This document shows positions 48,551 to 62,066 of a DNA stretch of 64,000 nucleotides, one piece after another. Where the stretch lies: the NCBI RefSeq assembly GCF_018691265.1, contig NW_024881330.1:16491386-16555385 (forward strand), read 5' to 3'. Position 1 is the first letter of the stretch. Each line of letters opens with the position of its first letter. The notes beneath the pieces were generated by a model, which searched no databases, was not told the origin of the DNA, and saw only the letters and a program-made list of their open reading frames with translations. The DNA comes from Tyto alba (taxonomy: Eukaryota; Chordata; Aves; Strigiformes; Tytonidae). The position numbers and the translations under genes were made by a program.

Positions 48551-50095
48551 TGAATTTATCCTGGATATGTTAAATTCAACAGCACAGGCACTGGAATTGT
48601 GATATTTACCAGACACATCTAGTTCCTGCGTATGTGTTATAGAGTCGGTCTGCTTATGCAGTTAATTTGCCATCCCTAGAATGTATCTAACATACTGAAT
48701 GTTTGTACAGGCCATTAAGGTCACCTGAGTCCTGCACCTAATGTGTACCCTGAGCATGGTGCACGTTGGCATTGCGCAGACAGGTGCAACTCCTAATTTG
48801 TCCGATGGTCACATTGATAACCACTACAGTGGGACTTATGCACTGATCAAAAATGTTTCATAAATAATTCATTAATTTTGTGGAAATTCCTTAAAGAATA
48901 TCTTACCTTGTGATTTTAATTCAAACTGATATCCAGAATATATCTTATCTCCAAGGTACTATTGTCTCCTTTTGATTAATTTTTCAGAGTTTTAAGATAG
49001 CATCTTAGTGAAAACTTGCAGTGTTAACGTTGAAAATTTTTCCATCTCTACTTTTCTTTTTTTTTTTCTTGTTTTTTTATTATTTGGCTGTGCCTTTTCA
49101 CTGTAAAGTCAGAGGAAATCTATTAATTTTGCCTAATTAACAGGACATTCCACAAGTCCTAAATTGTTTAATTCCACAAGTAGTGTACCATTGCACCCAA
49201 AACAAAATTCAGACATTTAAATTGTTTATAAAGACTTTCTGAGACATTCTTTATTGCTCTTTTACTGTTTGTAGGTGTTAAAAATCAAAGTGAGAAAAGT
49301 AGTAGATAAGATCAACTAGTCCTTTTTTGTTATTATCATTCTTTAAGGCTATGTTAGATAGCACTTCCTTCTAGCAAAGAGAGAAGAATGGGACCATCAT
49401 TATAACTGCTATCGCATAAAACAAGGAAAGGAAAGAATCCAAGTAATGTTGAGAGTAGGCCATATATGATGATAAGCATCTTCACTATCTGTGCCATACA
49501 TAGTTTGCCTCTAAAATTACGTTGATCTAATACACAGCGTTTGATCTAAAGAAATTAACCATCTTCCCTTCTCTTGATGAGATGAAGGTGAGACCATATA
49601 GCCAGCTTTAGTGGCAGGATACCTTATTAGTTTGGTTCACTTCCTGTTTTGCTCCCAGAAGGTCCATGTGTGTGTTCTGCTTTGCTCTTGGTCTGTTCTG
49701 GGGCAGCTAAATGTATCCTTTCCAGAGAAACAGCCAGTTCACTCTAGGGTCTGCTCCAGGCAGAGTATTCAAACCATGCTTAGTTTGGATCCCCTAACTA
49801 CAGCAGCATAGCCCTCTCAAATGTCTTTCTGTACTTGTGTTCTGCAGCACACATCCTTGGTATCAAAAGTACTATGTGAATGACTACAGCTGTGCTTTGT
49901 CATTAAAATTGCCAATTGAATTTCAAGATTATACTGTACCTTATAGTTTCAGCACTGAATAGTGTGGGTATGAGCCAGAGCACACCAGCTGAGCTGGGAG
50001 CCAGGACTCAGCCTACAGACATAGGTAGCTGCCAGAACCAGCAGTGGCCAACACCAATTATATCAAAACAAACAACTGAAAAATGAAATCCACCT
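48551..50095. other. Unique DNA, no gene seen
   Basis: Includes a non-repetitive stretch near 49080-49300 with enhancer-like texture (CCTAATTAACAGGACATTCC). Frames are short. Confidence 0.45.
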
Positions 50096-50168
50096 ATACA
50101 CATATGTATATGAGTGGATTTATATATTTATATATTTATTTTTGTATATATATATATATGTATATGAC
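50096..50168. repeat. TA/TTTA-rich microsatellite
   Basis: Mixed TATATTTATATATTTAT and (TA)n runs, imperfect throughout. Confidence 0.85.
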
Positions 50169-51224
50169 TTCTGGGGTAGGTTTTCCCATTCAAAACTTCT
50201 TCCTCCCTCACCAGATACATTTGGAGTAGGACTTTACCACCACAACATTGCACAGGATTAATACTACTGTAGAGATCATGACTCACAGTGTGCATTTCCT
50301 TGTCTCTCCTATGTGGAGATTATAGAGCTTTTGAGCTGATAAGTACTGTTTGTTTAGCTCAAAGAATAAAAGCTTTCACTTTTTACATTTTCTAGTCTCT
50401 CGCTGCCTTCTGACTCATAATGACTGCTCTCTCTTCTATAGTCCCTTCTTCCAGATGATGTCAAAGTACGAAACAACAAATAGGTTTGACTACATGATAA
50501 CACGGTGGGTTGGTCCCAGGATGTGTAACTCTATCTATTTAATTTGGTAGCAATCAATCGAAATATGTTCAATATATTCTCTCATCATCATAGCATTTGT
50601 AGGAGCCAGTGTGTTACCCAGCATGTTGTCATTCCCTAGTTCAAAGTGAATGGGAGATCATAGGACATAAATGTAGCTGACAGTTTTAAACCAGACCTCA
50701 AACAGAAAGGAATATCTTTTAAAGAGAATTATCTGAGAATAAGTGAAGAGTTATTAACAATCACATATTGCCAAATGATTCTGATGCTGGGCTGCCTGTG
50801 TAAACTGGCTTATGTATGGATTACATCACACAATAATTGGACATTCATAATCAGATGTCCTGATGACATTCAAAGTTCCAGGTAAGCTACACTCTCAAAA
50901 CCTAGCATATGGGCTCCTTTAATTTCTACTGCCCTTCTAAACACAAAAACTTATATGTAAAAATCAGCCCTGAACCCCTTTCTGTCAAAGAAAGAGTATA
51001 ATTGTTTTTATTACATTTTTATATGAACCAGAAAGAAAAATTAAACAGGCATGAACAAGTTCTTAAATAGAGCAGCTAATGAAATGAAGAAAAAGTAGTC
51101 ATTCTTCTAAGCTCTATTCCTTAGATTAACACTGTATGGGCATAGATGTTTGCTAACTTAGTTAACTTCATTATCCTGTATATCTAATCAACTCATGAAT
51201 GTTTCCAGTTTTCTGTATGGGGAT
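50169..51224. other. Unique DNA, no gene seen
   Basis: No repeat family or coding signal recognised. Confidence 0.5.
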
Positions 51225-51277
51225 CAAAACCCATGCCCAAATAAAATTCCCACTGAAGTCTATAGTAGTTTTATCAG
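51225..51277. repeat. Ancient amniote repeat fragment
   Basis: ACCCATGCCCAAATAAAATT then CCCACTGAAGTCTATAGTAG then TTTTATC. This matches the AAAACTCCCATTGAAGTCAA / TGGGAGTTTTGCC pattern of the old sauropsid repeat group seen at 3370-3450. Confidence 0.4.
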
Positions 51278-51397
51278 AAAAAAAAAAAAAAAAAAAAAAA
51301 AAACAAACAAAAAAAAACCAAAAACCTGTAGAATTTGGCAAGAGAATAGGAAATAAATATAATGGAATTTTTTCTCTTTTTTTTTTTTTTTTTTTTT
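51278..51397. repeat. A tract and T tract facing each other
   Basis: A26 (51278-51303) plus more A-rich sequence to 51318, then about 60 bp of ordinary sequence, then T21 (51377-51397). The arms could form a long A:T hairpin. Confidence 0.9.
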
Positions 51398-54300
51398 AAG
51401 GTAAAAAGATGGGCTTTTAATGGATTTTAGGCATGTGTTTTCTAGGTTAAATATATATATGTATTTTGGAAATTGACTTCATTAACAAACACCTGCTTTC
51501 CATACAAATTATGAAATGGTAATGCTGAAGGATCCTGATAGGACCTTATCTGGAAAACTTTCAAAGTTCTGAATATCCCTATGTACAAAAGATAAACTGA
51601 AACTGGACATGGTGCAGGAGGAGTTTTTCCAGTCTTCCTCTGATCCTCCCTGTAACTTCTAGGATGATGATACTAAAAAATTTTCTTGTTTTGTTTTGGT
51701 TTGGTTTTTTTTGTTTGTTTGTTTGTTTTACCTAGTAAAGGAAAAGTTTAAAAAGGACCTATAAATAGATCAAAAGTATAATACCAGACCTGGTAAAGGA
51801 TTGTTTAAACTAAAGGACCAGTACAAAACAAATGGGAATAAACTTGTCATGAATAAACTAAGAATGAAAATTAGAATATGGCTTCAGATCAAAAGAGCAG
51901 TAAAGTTTTCATTCACCTATCCAATGAAAGTGGTACGACATGGCCAGGCCTCCTGCTGTCCCCTGGCACAATTCATGGGCAACACCAGTGGAGTAATGTA
52001 TTTCTTCCATACTATCTAACTTATTCACTCTTAAAACAGTATGTTTGAGATTAGACTTCGGCTCTGGAAATGTTGAAAATCTCAACACTGTCTTTGGTTA
52101 TTCACAGAATACTTCTGTTTAAACCATGACATCGTCAATAAAATACTAGTACCGAAGACTTTGCTTGCATTCATGTAGATGTAGAACTAATCCACAGGTC
52201 TGGTGTTCTCAAATGGAAAGATGTGGTATTGAATTATCCCTGTGTACCCAATGACATATCGCCCAAATCCCCACTTGATCTCACCAAAATCTCTGAGTTT
52301 GTTGTGTTCACATCAAAATAATTGTATCCCAAACTGTAACAACCGAAAGGTGTGATGCCATTTTTTTTTTATTTTGTGTTTTGTCAAACATGTTTGGTTT
52401 TCATATTTTTAAAGACTTTATTGTAGCCTGTTTAGTTAGCTTTGATTACTTTCAGTTCCTAACCTAGCTCAGATACCTTTATCATCTTTCAGGTCTGAAA
52501 AATTACTATAAAACAGTCTGTCTCTGGTATAATCACAACATAAAGTATATTTTTATGTTTAATATAAGGAAATTATGCGTTGAAAGGTAAAGCAACATAT
52601 AATTAATAACAAACCTGTCTAATGATAGCTAAAATACATCAAAGCGTGATCCAGCCCATTGGCTAGTATACATGCTTTTGGCAAACTAACTTCCAAGCAA
52701 ATTAACTTCTTTTCTAACTAGGGATCTTTTTAAGTTTTATAGTGAGAGACGCTGATTGAAGCTTTGATTCATTAATAAAATGATAGATCCATGTTATTAA
52801 CTCATGCAGTTGATGCATAAGTTGATGAATGATCTTCCTATAGTATTTTACTTTATGACTGTTGAACATGTGATACTTCTATATGTGTTCAAATACGACC
52901 ATTGTTATGGTAGTTGCACTTGTGTCATGTATTTGGGACTTAGGTCAAGGGCTAATGAGGCCCTTTTTGATAGTTACATTGGCTGTTGATTTCATAGATA
53001 CTATTTCCATTAGTTTGTTCACTCATCTATCAGAAGCACAATAAAGGCTTAGAAGTTTTGTATGTAGTTTTTATGGATCTGTGGATGTTTATGGCCAAAA
53101 GACATTGCAAGGACTATTCTAGCCCTCTGCATGACATATTACATCGACTTCCTTCAGTGAAGAGAATCACTAGGGTCTGTTACCTAAGTAAATTCTATCA
53201 AGTGAAGTTATACGGAATACATGTACAGCTTATCCAGCCTAGAATTAGATTAGGAACTTCAAAGAAATCACAGGGAGTTCGCTAGTACAAAAAGTCTGCT
53301 CATCTTCCTACTTTTAAAGCCTTCACTGTTGAGTTAACTTTGTAGAACTGAATCTGCAGGAGAAAATTGTATCAAGAAAATAATTACGGGCAAAGCTATA
53401 TATAGCCTTTGAGAAAGACCTTGCACATGTCTTCATTTGTTTATAAAGTTCTCTCCTGATTCCTGTCTGTGTTGTGGTTAATTGCTAAGTGAGTCATCAT
53501 GATGAAGCTACCATTTTTTGTCCTATTATCAAATGTTTTGAAGATTGCTGTGCCATCCCCTCTAACTCACTGGGTCTTTCTTGCATATTGATTGTTTATC
53601 TCACGAGGATTCAATAACATCATGCTTCCTTGCCCTTGAGGGCTGGGCCTAAACTGAGCACAGCAGAATTACAGGGTTTCAAGAAGCCCTCTGTTCAAAG
53701 TGTCCTCACAGCTGTGAGTCAACTTTCCTTCATTGATGCTGTATTTTCACAGCATTGTTCAGCTCTAATGATGAGAAGCCAGTTGCATAATTAAGATAGA
53801 TGCAGTCTTGTTTCTCTGCTTACTAATCTCAAGAAGCTGTTGTGCTTTGTGTTTCATCTAACAAGAAGTGTAAGGTGGAGCTTTGAGAAGATGAGAACAT
53901 GTTCAGACCCATTTTCTGATGGAGTTTTTCAGACAGCACTGAAATCATATATGGCCATCATCCATCATTAATAGCTAGTTTAACTATTATAGCAACTCAG
54001 TTCTTCATCAGCCGAGTAGGATTTCTGTTATGTTCTTGTACTGAAGTACAGACAGAAAGAAAGTGAAAGTAATAGAGAAAAATATGAGAAAGATGATGTG
54101 TTTTATTAAAAATTCTAGATCAAAATGAAGAAAATTCATAGTCTCGTATTCTGTATATTTTACACTCTACACAATATTCACACCTTCTGCTCATAAAATA
54201 TTCTCATCTCCGTGATTATAGAATTATTTCTTTGTATGCTTCTTCTTCATCACTATCATTATGCATTACTATACTGTCATTTTTACACCTACTCAGTCAG

Positions 54301-57300
54301 AATCACTTAGTTTTGCATTTCTGATCAGCTATTTTCTACTGCCCTGTAAATGTTGCGGTAAAAGATTTTTCTGAGGTTATGGCAACATGTTGTAAGAATT
54401 CACTTTTCTCCAATTCAGAAAAAATGCAATTAAATAAAAATTAGAATTACTTGCAGTCTGACTTAATTCTAAACACACTTTCTTTACTTGGAAAGTATAA
54501 CAGCTACTGATATCTCTGCAGATCTTCTGAAGATGTTCCTATCACTTCTGAAAAAAAGGCAAATCTTAGTGCCTTTGAAAAGTAAATAAATCAGTTTTGT
54601 CATTTGCACCAGTCTGAATCTGGAGTCATAGGTAGACACTGATTTTAGTCTTCCATTATAATGCACACTGGAAACAGCAGTGTTTCAGGACTAGTTTCAG
54701 GAGCAAATCAAACAGCCTGACTCTATAGGCAGCAATATCCATCAGAGAGGTAGGGTGGGGAACTTCACCTTCCTTGATACTAATCAATGTGCCATTCCTA
54801 AAATAATGTGGCCTAAATGCTTGATTTGTTCTATGGTAAAATTAAGAATTTAAGACGAAATCTGCCTTTTGTTGTTGGTGAAAGGGTAAATACAGCATGC
54901 CAGAGTGACAAATAGGAGCTCTAGATCCCCAGTAAGGGAATTAAAAAAAAAGAGGGGTACAGGACACCTTGTTAAAGACAGTCCCTTGAACTCCAGTGTG
55001 TGGTACATGTTAGAGGCAGGGAAAAGAGAATAAGATGCAGAGCAGAGGATAAGACAGACACTTGATGCCTAGAGGGATTTGGGATGGTGCAGAAGCACAC
55101 AGCAGAGTCTGGGAGGGGAGCTATAACTTACCTGGTAGGAGAAGCAGTGGTTGGGAAGGGGAAAGAACGAACAGGTAAGACTTCCTATTGAAAGCATATG
55201 GGAAACTGATTCCATCCCAAAGCAACTCGTAATGACATCCATAAGTTACCTTAACTTCATCCTTCCCCTACATAGAAGGGACAGATGGTGTACAATGTCT
55301 ATCACAAGTGTTTTTTCTCATTGGGTTTGATTGGGGTTTTTTAGTATACTTTTTGTTAATGCACTATTTTTTTTTTCTTTTAAGCCAGCCGAAAAATAGG
55401 TGACTCTGTTCATGTAAGATTTCAGAGCACCAACACCTGTTTTCTTTCTAAATCAGCACAAATGCAAAGTTATGCTGACATTTTCCATATACAGGAATTG
55501 ACATAAAAGAAGCTACTCCTTTGGAAAACTGAAAGGTATTAAAAATTTTAAAATCCGAGGAAGAAAATAGGCAAATAAACAGGTTACCAGGCCAAGAAAC
55601 TGGCTACCCAAAGAGTGTAGCAGGACGTATCAAGAGCCTGTTTATTGCCAGAAGATTTCACAAAACTACTGTTCTCACTATTTTAATCCCAAGAAATTAA
55701 AGTTTTCTGACAGTAAACTAGGCCATTGGAAAATTTTCTCAATAAATTGAGAGTATACACATGTATACAAGTGTGAGTTCGTATGTATATCTGCAAAATG
55801 GTGTCAGTTACTTTTGTGCACTCTGCTGTGCTCCTGCCAGCCGGTGGAACACATGATTTCAGTACTGGATAAGCATTACTGGTAGTGATGATATAAAATA
55901 AACAATAGCTACATATAATAAATAAGTGGAATTGGATTAATATTGATAGGGTCGGTATTTTCATAAACTCCATGTGCAGAGACACTTTCCTGCCTATCTT
56001 CCCCCTCCTGAATCCATGTCTTTTCCACAAACAGGGTTAAAAAATGTTCACTTGAGAAATGGATTGCTCCAGCATACCCTTGCTGCAGCTGCTGCCCGGA
56101 GGCAGTTTTCAGTTGCATGTAAAGTGTTGTATCCTGTGAGCTTTGTGAGTCCTTTAAATTTAGAAATATTTCAGTAAAGCAACTGAAAACTTCATGAGGA
56201 GGCACAACAAGCCTCCCCTAATAAACCAAGCACCACGTGAAAAACTTCAGTAGTCCGAACAAGATTTTTCAGTTTTCAATATGACGGTTAGTCTGGTCAT
56301 TAGAGTCCCTTACTCATTATTGCACTGAGGCAGTGTTAGATACCTGCTCAAGGAAACGATTGGATTTATCCATTTGCCTCAGAAGTCTGTGGGATGCTTT
56401 CCTTGAGCTTCCATGTGAGCTAGACTTGATCTGATATAAATCGTTGCCTCCAACTATTCAACTATTCTTGTGCTGAGGGACTGAATTATCCACACAAAAT
56501 GTACCATGCTGGGATTACAAATGCATACCTACTACCTACTATGCCACAAGCTGGAGAGCATGATTATTAAGTAAAGACAGAGATTTTTATGGAGAAGAAT
56601 GAGTCACAGAAGCAATATATCCTTTTCTTTCTCACTAAACAAAAGAAGAAAAAGTGTCAATTAAAATCAAACCATTCCTCCTTCTAAACAGTAACATCCA
56701 CAGGTGCTAACCAGCCTCGTCAAAAATATCTCTCCGTATGTCCCCTCACTGTCAAAGTGATACTACTGCAGTGGCACTTTAATAAAAGTCATCTATTAAA
56801 ATGTGCTAAAAATTTGGAAAATAAGGCTGTGACTATTGTCTGTTGTTCATCTACATAAATTTGGGATGTCTCTCACTTATTACTATTTCCATGATATTTT
56901 CTCTTTCCTGTAAAAAAAGTAATTTTCCTTTATGTGGATATTTGTTAGAAATTAAATGATTCTTCTGTATCTGATAACCTTTAAAAATAGTCTGCAACAA
57001 TCCCTGGTGGTTTGCTCAAGTTTTGCATATATACTTTTATCATATCAGAGCAAGTGGAAATCCAGAAAAGGATTTAAAATTAAAGATGATGATAAGTATG
57101 GTGTTATAAAAGTAAGATGAAAATACCCATCTGAAATTATAAGACTTGCAGGCTCACACCATGCTGAGGTTGTGTTAGCAGATTTATGGATGAATGGTTG
57201 TGGTATTAACCAATGCTGATCACTGAACCTACATTTTGCATGTTATTCCTTTGATTTAGGCTTTATTATGATTATCTAGCTTTTTAAGAAACCCTAGAAC

Positions 57301-59520
57301 CATCTTCATTTCCTGCAAACTAGCTTTCTAGGGAAATGTATTTTTATTTCTGCCTTCAAACATCTACCTGCCCTCAAAGCTTCTAAAAGTTATATGCAAC
57401 AACATATTTTCAAGCTTACAGTGGACATTGATTCAATCCTGCATCTGCAACTGGTTTTCCACAGCAATGTTGCTATCCTATCTGTTGATCTATAGCTATA
57501 GAGAGCAGTGATATTTATGTCACAGTTTCATTTTCTGAGTATCTGTTCTAAAGCAGGTACGTAAAGATGGAAGGATTTAAAAGTAGCCTCTCTGCATGTG
57601 TGTTGGTATACTCACCACAACATTTGTAATGCCATTTTACAGGAGTTGTAGCATAGACAGACTACAGAATGGCAATACAGAACAGGATGTGTTTAAATGA
57701 TCTAGGGGTCCTAACAGATTAATTCGATTGGCTTCCCTGTATGCAAAGCATATGACTCAGCAAGAGACTGCCTTCCCAAATTCCTTTCCTATTAAGAATG
57801 GGGTGTGGCAAGGGAAATCATGTGTGATTACTTTGGTAAAAACGTGTTAGCCATATGTGTTTGGGATGGCTGTATTTTTTTGGGTGGCAAAGCAAATGAG
57901 TAAATTATGCTGGTCATCCTGAATATGTATCAGCGTGGCCTTTGTACCACATCACACAGGCACTTCTGTAATGTTCCAAATGCAGCAAGAAGCCCAGGCC
58001 ATTATTTTTTTTTAGGAACAAACAATTTTAAAATTCTTTGTTAGCACAGGTTTTCCTTATTAAAAAATTGTTTCACAAGATACATAGAGGGGGGAAAAAG
58101 TTGCTTTGAACTTAATGTAGGCTTTCGAAACAAAGCAATGTATTCTCAGTGATATACAGTAAGATACAGATACTTTAAGATTAGCCACTGATATAACATC
58201 CCTTCCATAGTTCTTCTGCTAGTTTGTCAAGCTAGTGATAATGAAAATGTCATTTTTATTAGTGACGAAGGTGTGAGAAAGAAGGAATCAAAACCTGTTT
58301 CTAAAGCCTAACATTAGTGTATGTAGACCAGTAATTATAGAGGGAAAATCACTTATAAAGTTCTTTAACAAAATATATGGTGTAGAAAGTCCTGAGAAGA
58401 AATAAAAAGGGGAAGTTCATAATGCCATTGTCCATCCTTTCACAAATTAGGTGCTGCTGTTGAGCAAGAGCACTGTGAGATAGATAGCTCTGTTCTTCAG
58501 ACACAATGGCACTATTCACAACACAAGTCAAATTCTTCTATGCAGGAGGAACCGGACGTGCTCACCAGTCAGTCCCTGGCAGTGGAGTGTATGTTCACGA
58601 GCCACGAGAACCACCTTCTTCATTCAAAAAATTTAATGTGCTTCTCTCCTCTTGCTTTTGTAAGAACTTAGCACAAGATATGGAAAATATGTTTTGGGAA
58701 AGGGAAGGTAAATTTTTTGTTGGGAATGGCTGACCAGCAGCCAGTGTGCTCCTGCAGGCAATTCAGGGGTTAAGGAAGGTAGCAGAACCTGATTCATCCT
58801 TTGAAAAGGGACAGGTTTTGAACTTTGAAAATACCTGTGTTGATTTGTTAAATTGTCTTAGTGATGATCTACTTGAAAGAAGTGTTCTTGTTTTATTCAT
58901 GATTGCAGTCCTTCTCACTTCTTCCACATACTTCTTTTTTTCCTATTTTCTGCACAATTTTTTACATACAGACTTCATAATGGGAACTCAGTGTGTAGAG
59001 TAGTTGCAAAGTAGGAGCCAAGAATAGAAAAAAAAATTAACTATATTAATATTCTTTTGCTTTTGAAAACCCTTCAGCTTAAAGAAGTAAAGAATGTGGT
59101 GTATTTCTTTCCTTGTTTTGATTTAACTGGTCTTTTATATAAAACTTAAGGGCAACAGGAGGTCAGACTCCTTCTTATTCTGATGATATCAATAAAGGTA
59201 CACAGTCTGCACAGAAGTTGTGCATGTGACAGGACTAATGACCCTGAGGAGCAAGGGGCTATGAAAAGCTACAGAGGACCAAGGTAAACAGTTCCTGCAT
59301 GGTCAGACAGCAAGAGAAGTTTCTTAGAAAGTGGAACAGTTGGGACCCACTGCCCACATTCTGGAGTGTTCCTAAGACCCAGCAAACCCCAGGCTTGATC
59401 TAAAACACATATAAGACATCCACCATTGGCTTTAAAATATTCTAGAGTTTTTAGAAAAAAAACCCACCTTCTTTCTCACAAACTCACTGAAAGAAAATAA
59501 AGTGTATCTTTCTAGTGAAG
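51398..59520. other. Unique AT-rich DNA, no gene seen
   Basis: More than 8 kb without a recognisable gene, RNA or confident repeat. A T-rich patch with (GTTT)n lies at 51685-51729. The longest frames (55683-56030 minus, 115 codons; 55909-56205 minus) overlap each other and show no domain. Confidence 0.5.
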
Positions 59521-59546
59521 TCTGAGTATTCAGTCTGAGTATTCAG
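59521..59546. repeat. 13-bp perfect tandem duplication
   Basis: TCTGAGTATTCAG occurs twice with no gap. Confidence 0.95.
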
Positions 59547-59679
59547 TAAGAGTGAGTCAATGATGACAGTTTTTCTGTAAGCCTTTGAAACTGTAGTTTG
59601 ATTTTTGATTCTAAACAGTGACTCTCTTAAAATGGGAGTTCTCCTCCTTTACAAATCTATTGACATTGAATGACAACTC

Positions 59680-59705
59680 TTTTTTTTTTTTTTTTTTTTT
59701 TTTTT
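59680..59705 (+). repeat. Poly(T) tract, 26 bp
   Basis: Uninterrupted T run followed by GCCAG. Confidence 0.95.
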
Positions 59706-60659
59706 GCCAGTTTCTTTATTTTTTTAGTTTTGCAAAACTTATAGTAAAAAGAAACTGGATTCTGTTCCATCTTGAGCACCTTCAGCAAAACTCATATCAA
59801 CATCCAGTCATGTGAATAAATTTGCAGAAGATACCTAATTTGCACAAGTGTCGTAGAGAACTTTTATTGTGCTAAAGATATGGCTTCCTGTGTGCAGGAT
59901 TTACAATTTCTGTAAAATATTCTTCAAGACTTGCATGACGGAGATATCCAGATTGCAGTACTCTTCTTGTCAGGTGTCTTGTAAGATCCCTATATACATG
60001 TGTGGTACCCCACAGGAAAAGACAATTCTAGGCTTTTTTTTTTAATTACATTTCTGAAAAGTTTTCATGCTTGAAAAACAGACTTCCTTATGAGAAACAT
60101 ATAAATTTTATCAAGAACTTAGAACTCAAAGGTATGTCTTCAGAGATTTCTGATCAAAATGAAAAGAAATTCACCCAGTAGTATTCAGTAGCCTAATGTT
60201 CTGGACACTGACAAGGCCTAGAAGATGTAAATTCAAATATTTTCTCTGCTGAATTCATTGCATGAAAAAATGCATGACCAAAAGCCATTCACAATGTTTT
60301 TACACATGCCAGGTGAGTGGTTTTGCTGCCAGATTTTTTTATATAAGTGTTTGGCAGTTTCATATGTTATACAAAGCAAAACAATTCAAAAAAATTAATA
60401 AGTCCTGAAGAGCATATGTGTCTTGTTGACTGGACTGCTCTGTTTTTTTTTCCCAGCAACCTTTACTCCAGTGAAGCTCTGGTGTTGGCCCTGTGATAAA
60501 ACTTGGCAGGAGATGTTACCTCTACAGTACTAGAGCTATTACTCCACCAGCCTCTGCTCAGGACTTACTTTAAAGCATTTCACCGTGGCCTGATTGATTA
60601 CTACAAAGTAAGAGGACATGACACCCATAATACCAGCCAGATCCTGTTTCACAGAGTAG
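59706..60659. other. Unique DNA, no gene seen
   Basis: A pyrimidine tract ending in CAG (about 60441-60457) resembles a splice acceptor, but no open exon of useful length follows. Confidence 0.45.
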
Positions 60660-60960
60660 ATTATGTATCCATAGGATAATAGAGCAGCTTAATTAACCTT
60701 TTGGAAACTACTGCAAATTATCTGTCTGACCATTTTACCTCTGCAGGCAGCTAAACTGCAAATCGGCTATTTTGTGATTATATTTGCAAATGCCCCTAAT
60801 GGGCAACATTCACCTCCAACATATGAGAGCATAGACAGGGAGAGCAAAGAGCACTCCTTCTCTAATGGTTGCTCCACAATCCATCTTCTACTCCCCCTTG
60901 TCATTTGAGTGTCTGCTTTGCCAACACTGGTGGACTTGGAAAATTTCAGCATCCATTTAG
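60660..60960. promoter_or_regulatory. Candidate conserved non-coding element
   Basis: Non-repetitive, motif-dense stretch with TTAATTAA (60689-60696), a GATA-type AGATAA on the minus strand (60718-60723) and a palindromic octamer-like ATTTGCAAAT (60782-60791) within about 100 bp. Such clusters are typical of vertebrate developmental enhancers. No alignment is available, so this is inference. Confidence 0.3.
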
Positions 60961-61162
60961 CCAAAGGAAAGTTGATGAATATTTCCTGAGGATATTATAA
61001 TCATTTGGCATCTAAATGTCAAATAACAGGGACAATACAGTCCTTTAATGTTTCCTAATGAAATCTTAAATTGTGAATGGAAATAGAGTCCGACTCCTCC
61101 TCCTTCAGAGATGCATCTAGGTTCATTATTTCATTGGTGCTCAGTAGAACAGAACTGTATTT

Positions 61163-61167
61163 CTCTT
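61163..61167 (+). repeat. Target-site duplication, left copy
   Basis: CTCTT immediately before the TG terminus of the LTR; identical to 62246-62250. Confidence 0.85.
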
Positions 61168-61352
61168 TGTGGTGGGCTGACCCTAGCTGGACATCAGGTA
61201 CCCACCAAAGCTGCTCTATCACTCCTCTCCTCAGCCAGATGGGAGAGAGAAAATATAACAAATGGCTCATGGGTAAAGATAAAGACAGGAAGAGATCACT
61301 CACTAATTACTGTGATGGGCAAAACAGACTAGACTTTGGGAAATTAATTTAA

Positions 61353-61358
61353 TTTATT
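61353..61358 (-). terminator. Polyadenylation signal of LTR copy 2
   Basis: AATAAA on the minus strand (TTTATT on plus), within CAATAAATTAAATTAATTT. This is the expected R/U5 position of the LTR in its sense orientation. Confidence 0.55.
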
Positions 61359-62057
61359 GCCAATCAGATCAGAGTAGGGTAATGAGAAATATTAAACAAT
61401 TCTTAAAACCACCTTCCCCCCACCCTTCCTTCTTCTGGGGCTTAACTTCACTCCTGATTTTCCCTACCTCCTCCCTCCTGAGCAGCACAGGGTGGCAGGG
61501 GATGGGGGTTGCAATCAGCTCAACACACATCGTCTCTGATGCTCCTTCCTCCTCAGGAGGAGGACTCCTCACACTCTTCCCCTGCTCCAGCATGGGGTCC
61601 CCCATGGGGACAGTTCTCCATTAACTTCTCCGACGTGAGTCCTTCCCACAGTCTGCAGCTCTTCACAAACTACTCCAGTGTGGGTCCTTTGCACAGGGTG
61701 CAGTCCTTCAGGAACAGGCTGCTCCAGTGTGGGTTCCCCATGGGGGTCACAAGTTCTGCCAGCAAACCTGCTCAAGTGTAGGATCTCCACAAGGTCACAG
61801 CCTTTTTCGGGCACATCCACCTACTCCAGCATGAGGTCCTTCCTAGGCTGCAGGTGGAGATCTGCTCCACCGCTAACCTTCATTGGGTGCAGGGGCACAA
61901 TCTGCTTCACAATGGTCTTCACAACAGGCTGCAGGGGAATCTGCTCCGGTGCCTGGAGTACCTCCTCCCCCCTCCTTCTTCACTGAATTTGCTGTATGCA
62001 GAGTTGTTTCTCTCACATACTTTCACTCCTTTCTCTGCACAGTTCTTTTTCCAACTT

Positions 62058-62066
62058 CTTAAATAT
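62058..62066 (-). promoter_or_regulatory. TATA-like box of LTR copy 2
   Basis: ATATTTAAG on the minus strand, in the U3-like part of the LTR. The same position is deleted or changed in copy 1. Confidence 0.45.

Noticed and set aside
60435..60540. Possible exon after a splice-acceptor-like pyrimidine tract
   Set aside because: Stops appear early in all frames, or the open stretch has no donor and no similarity to a known protein.
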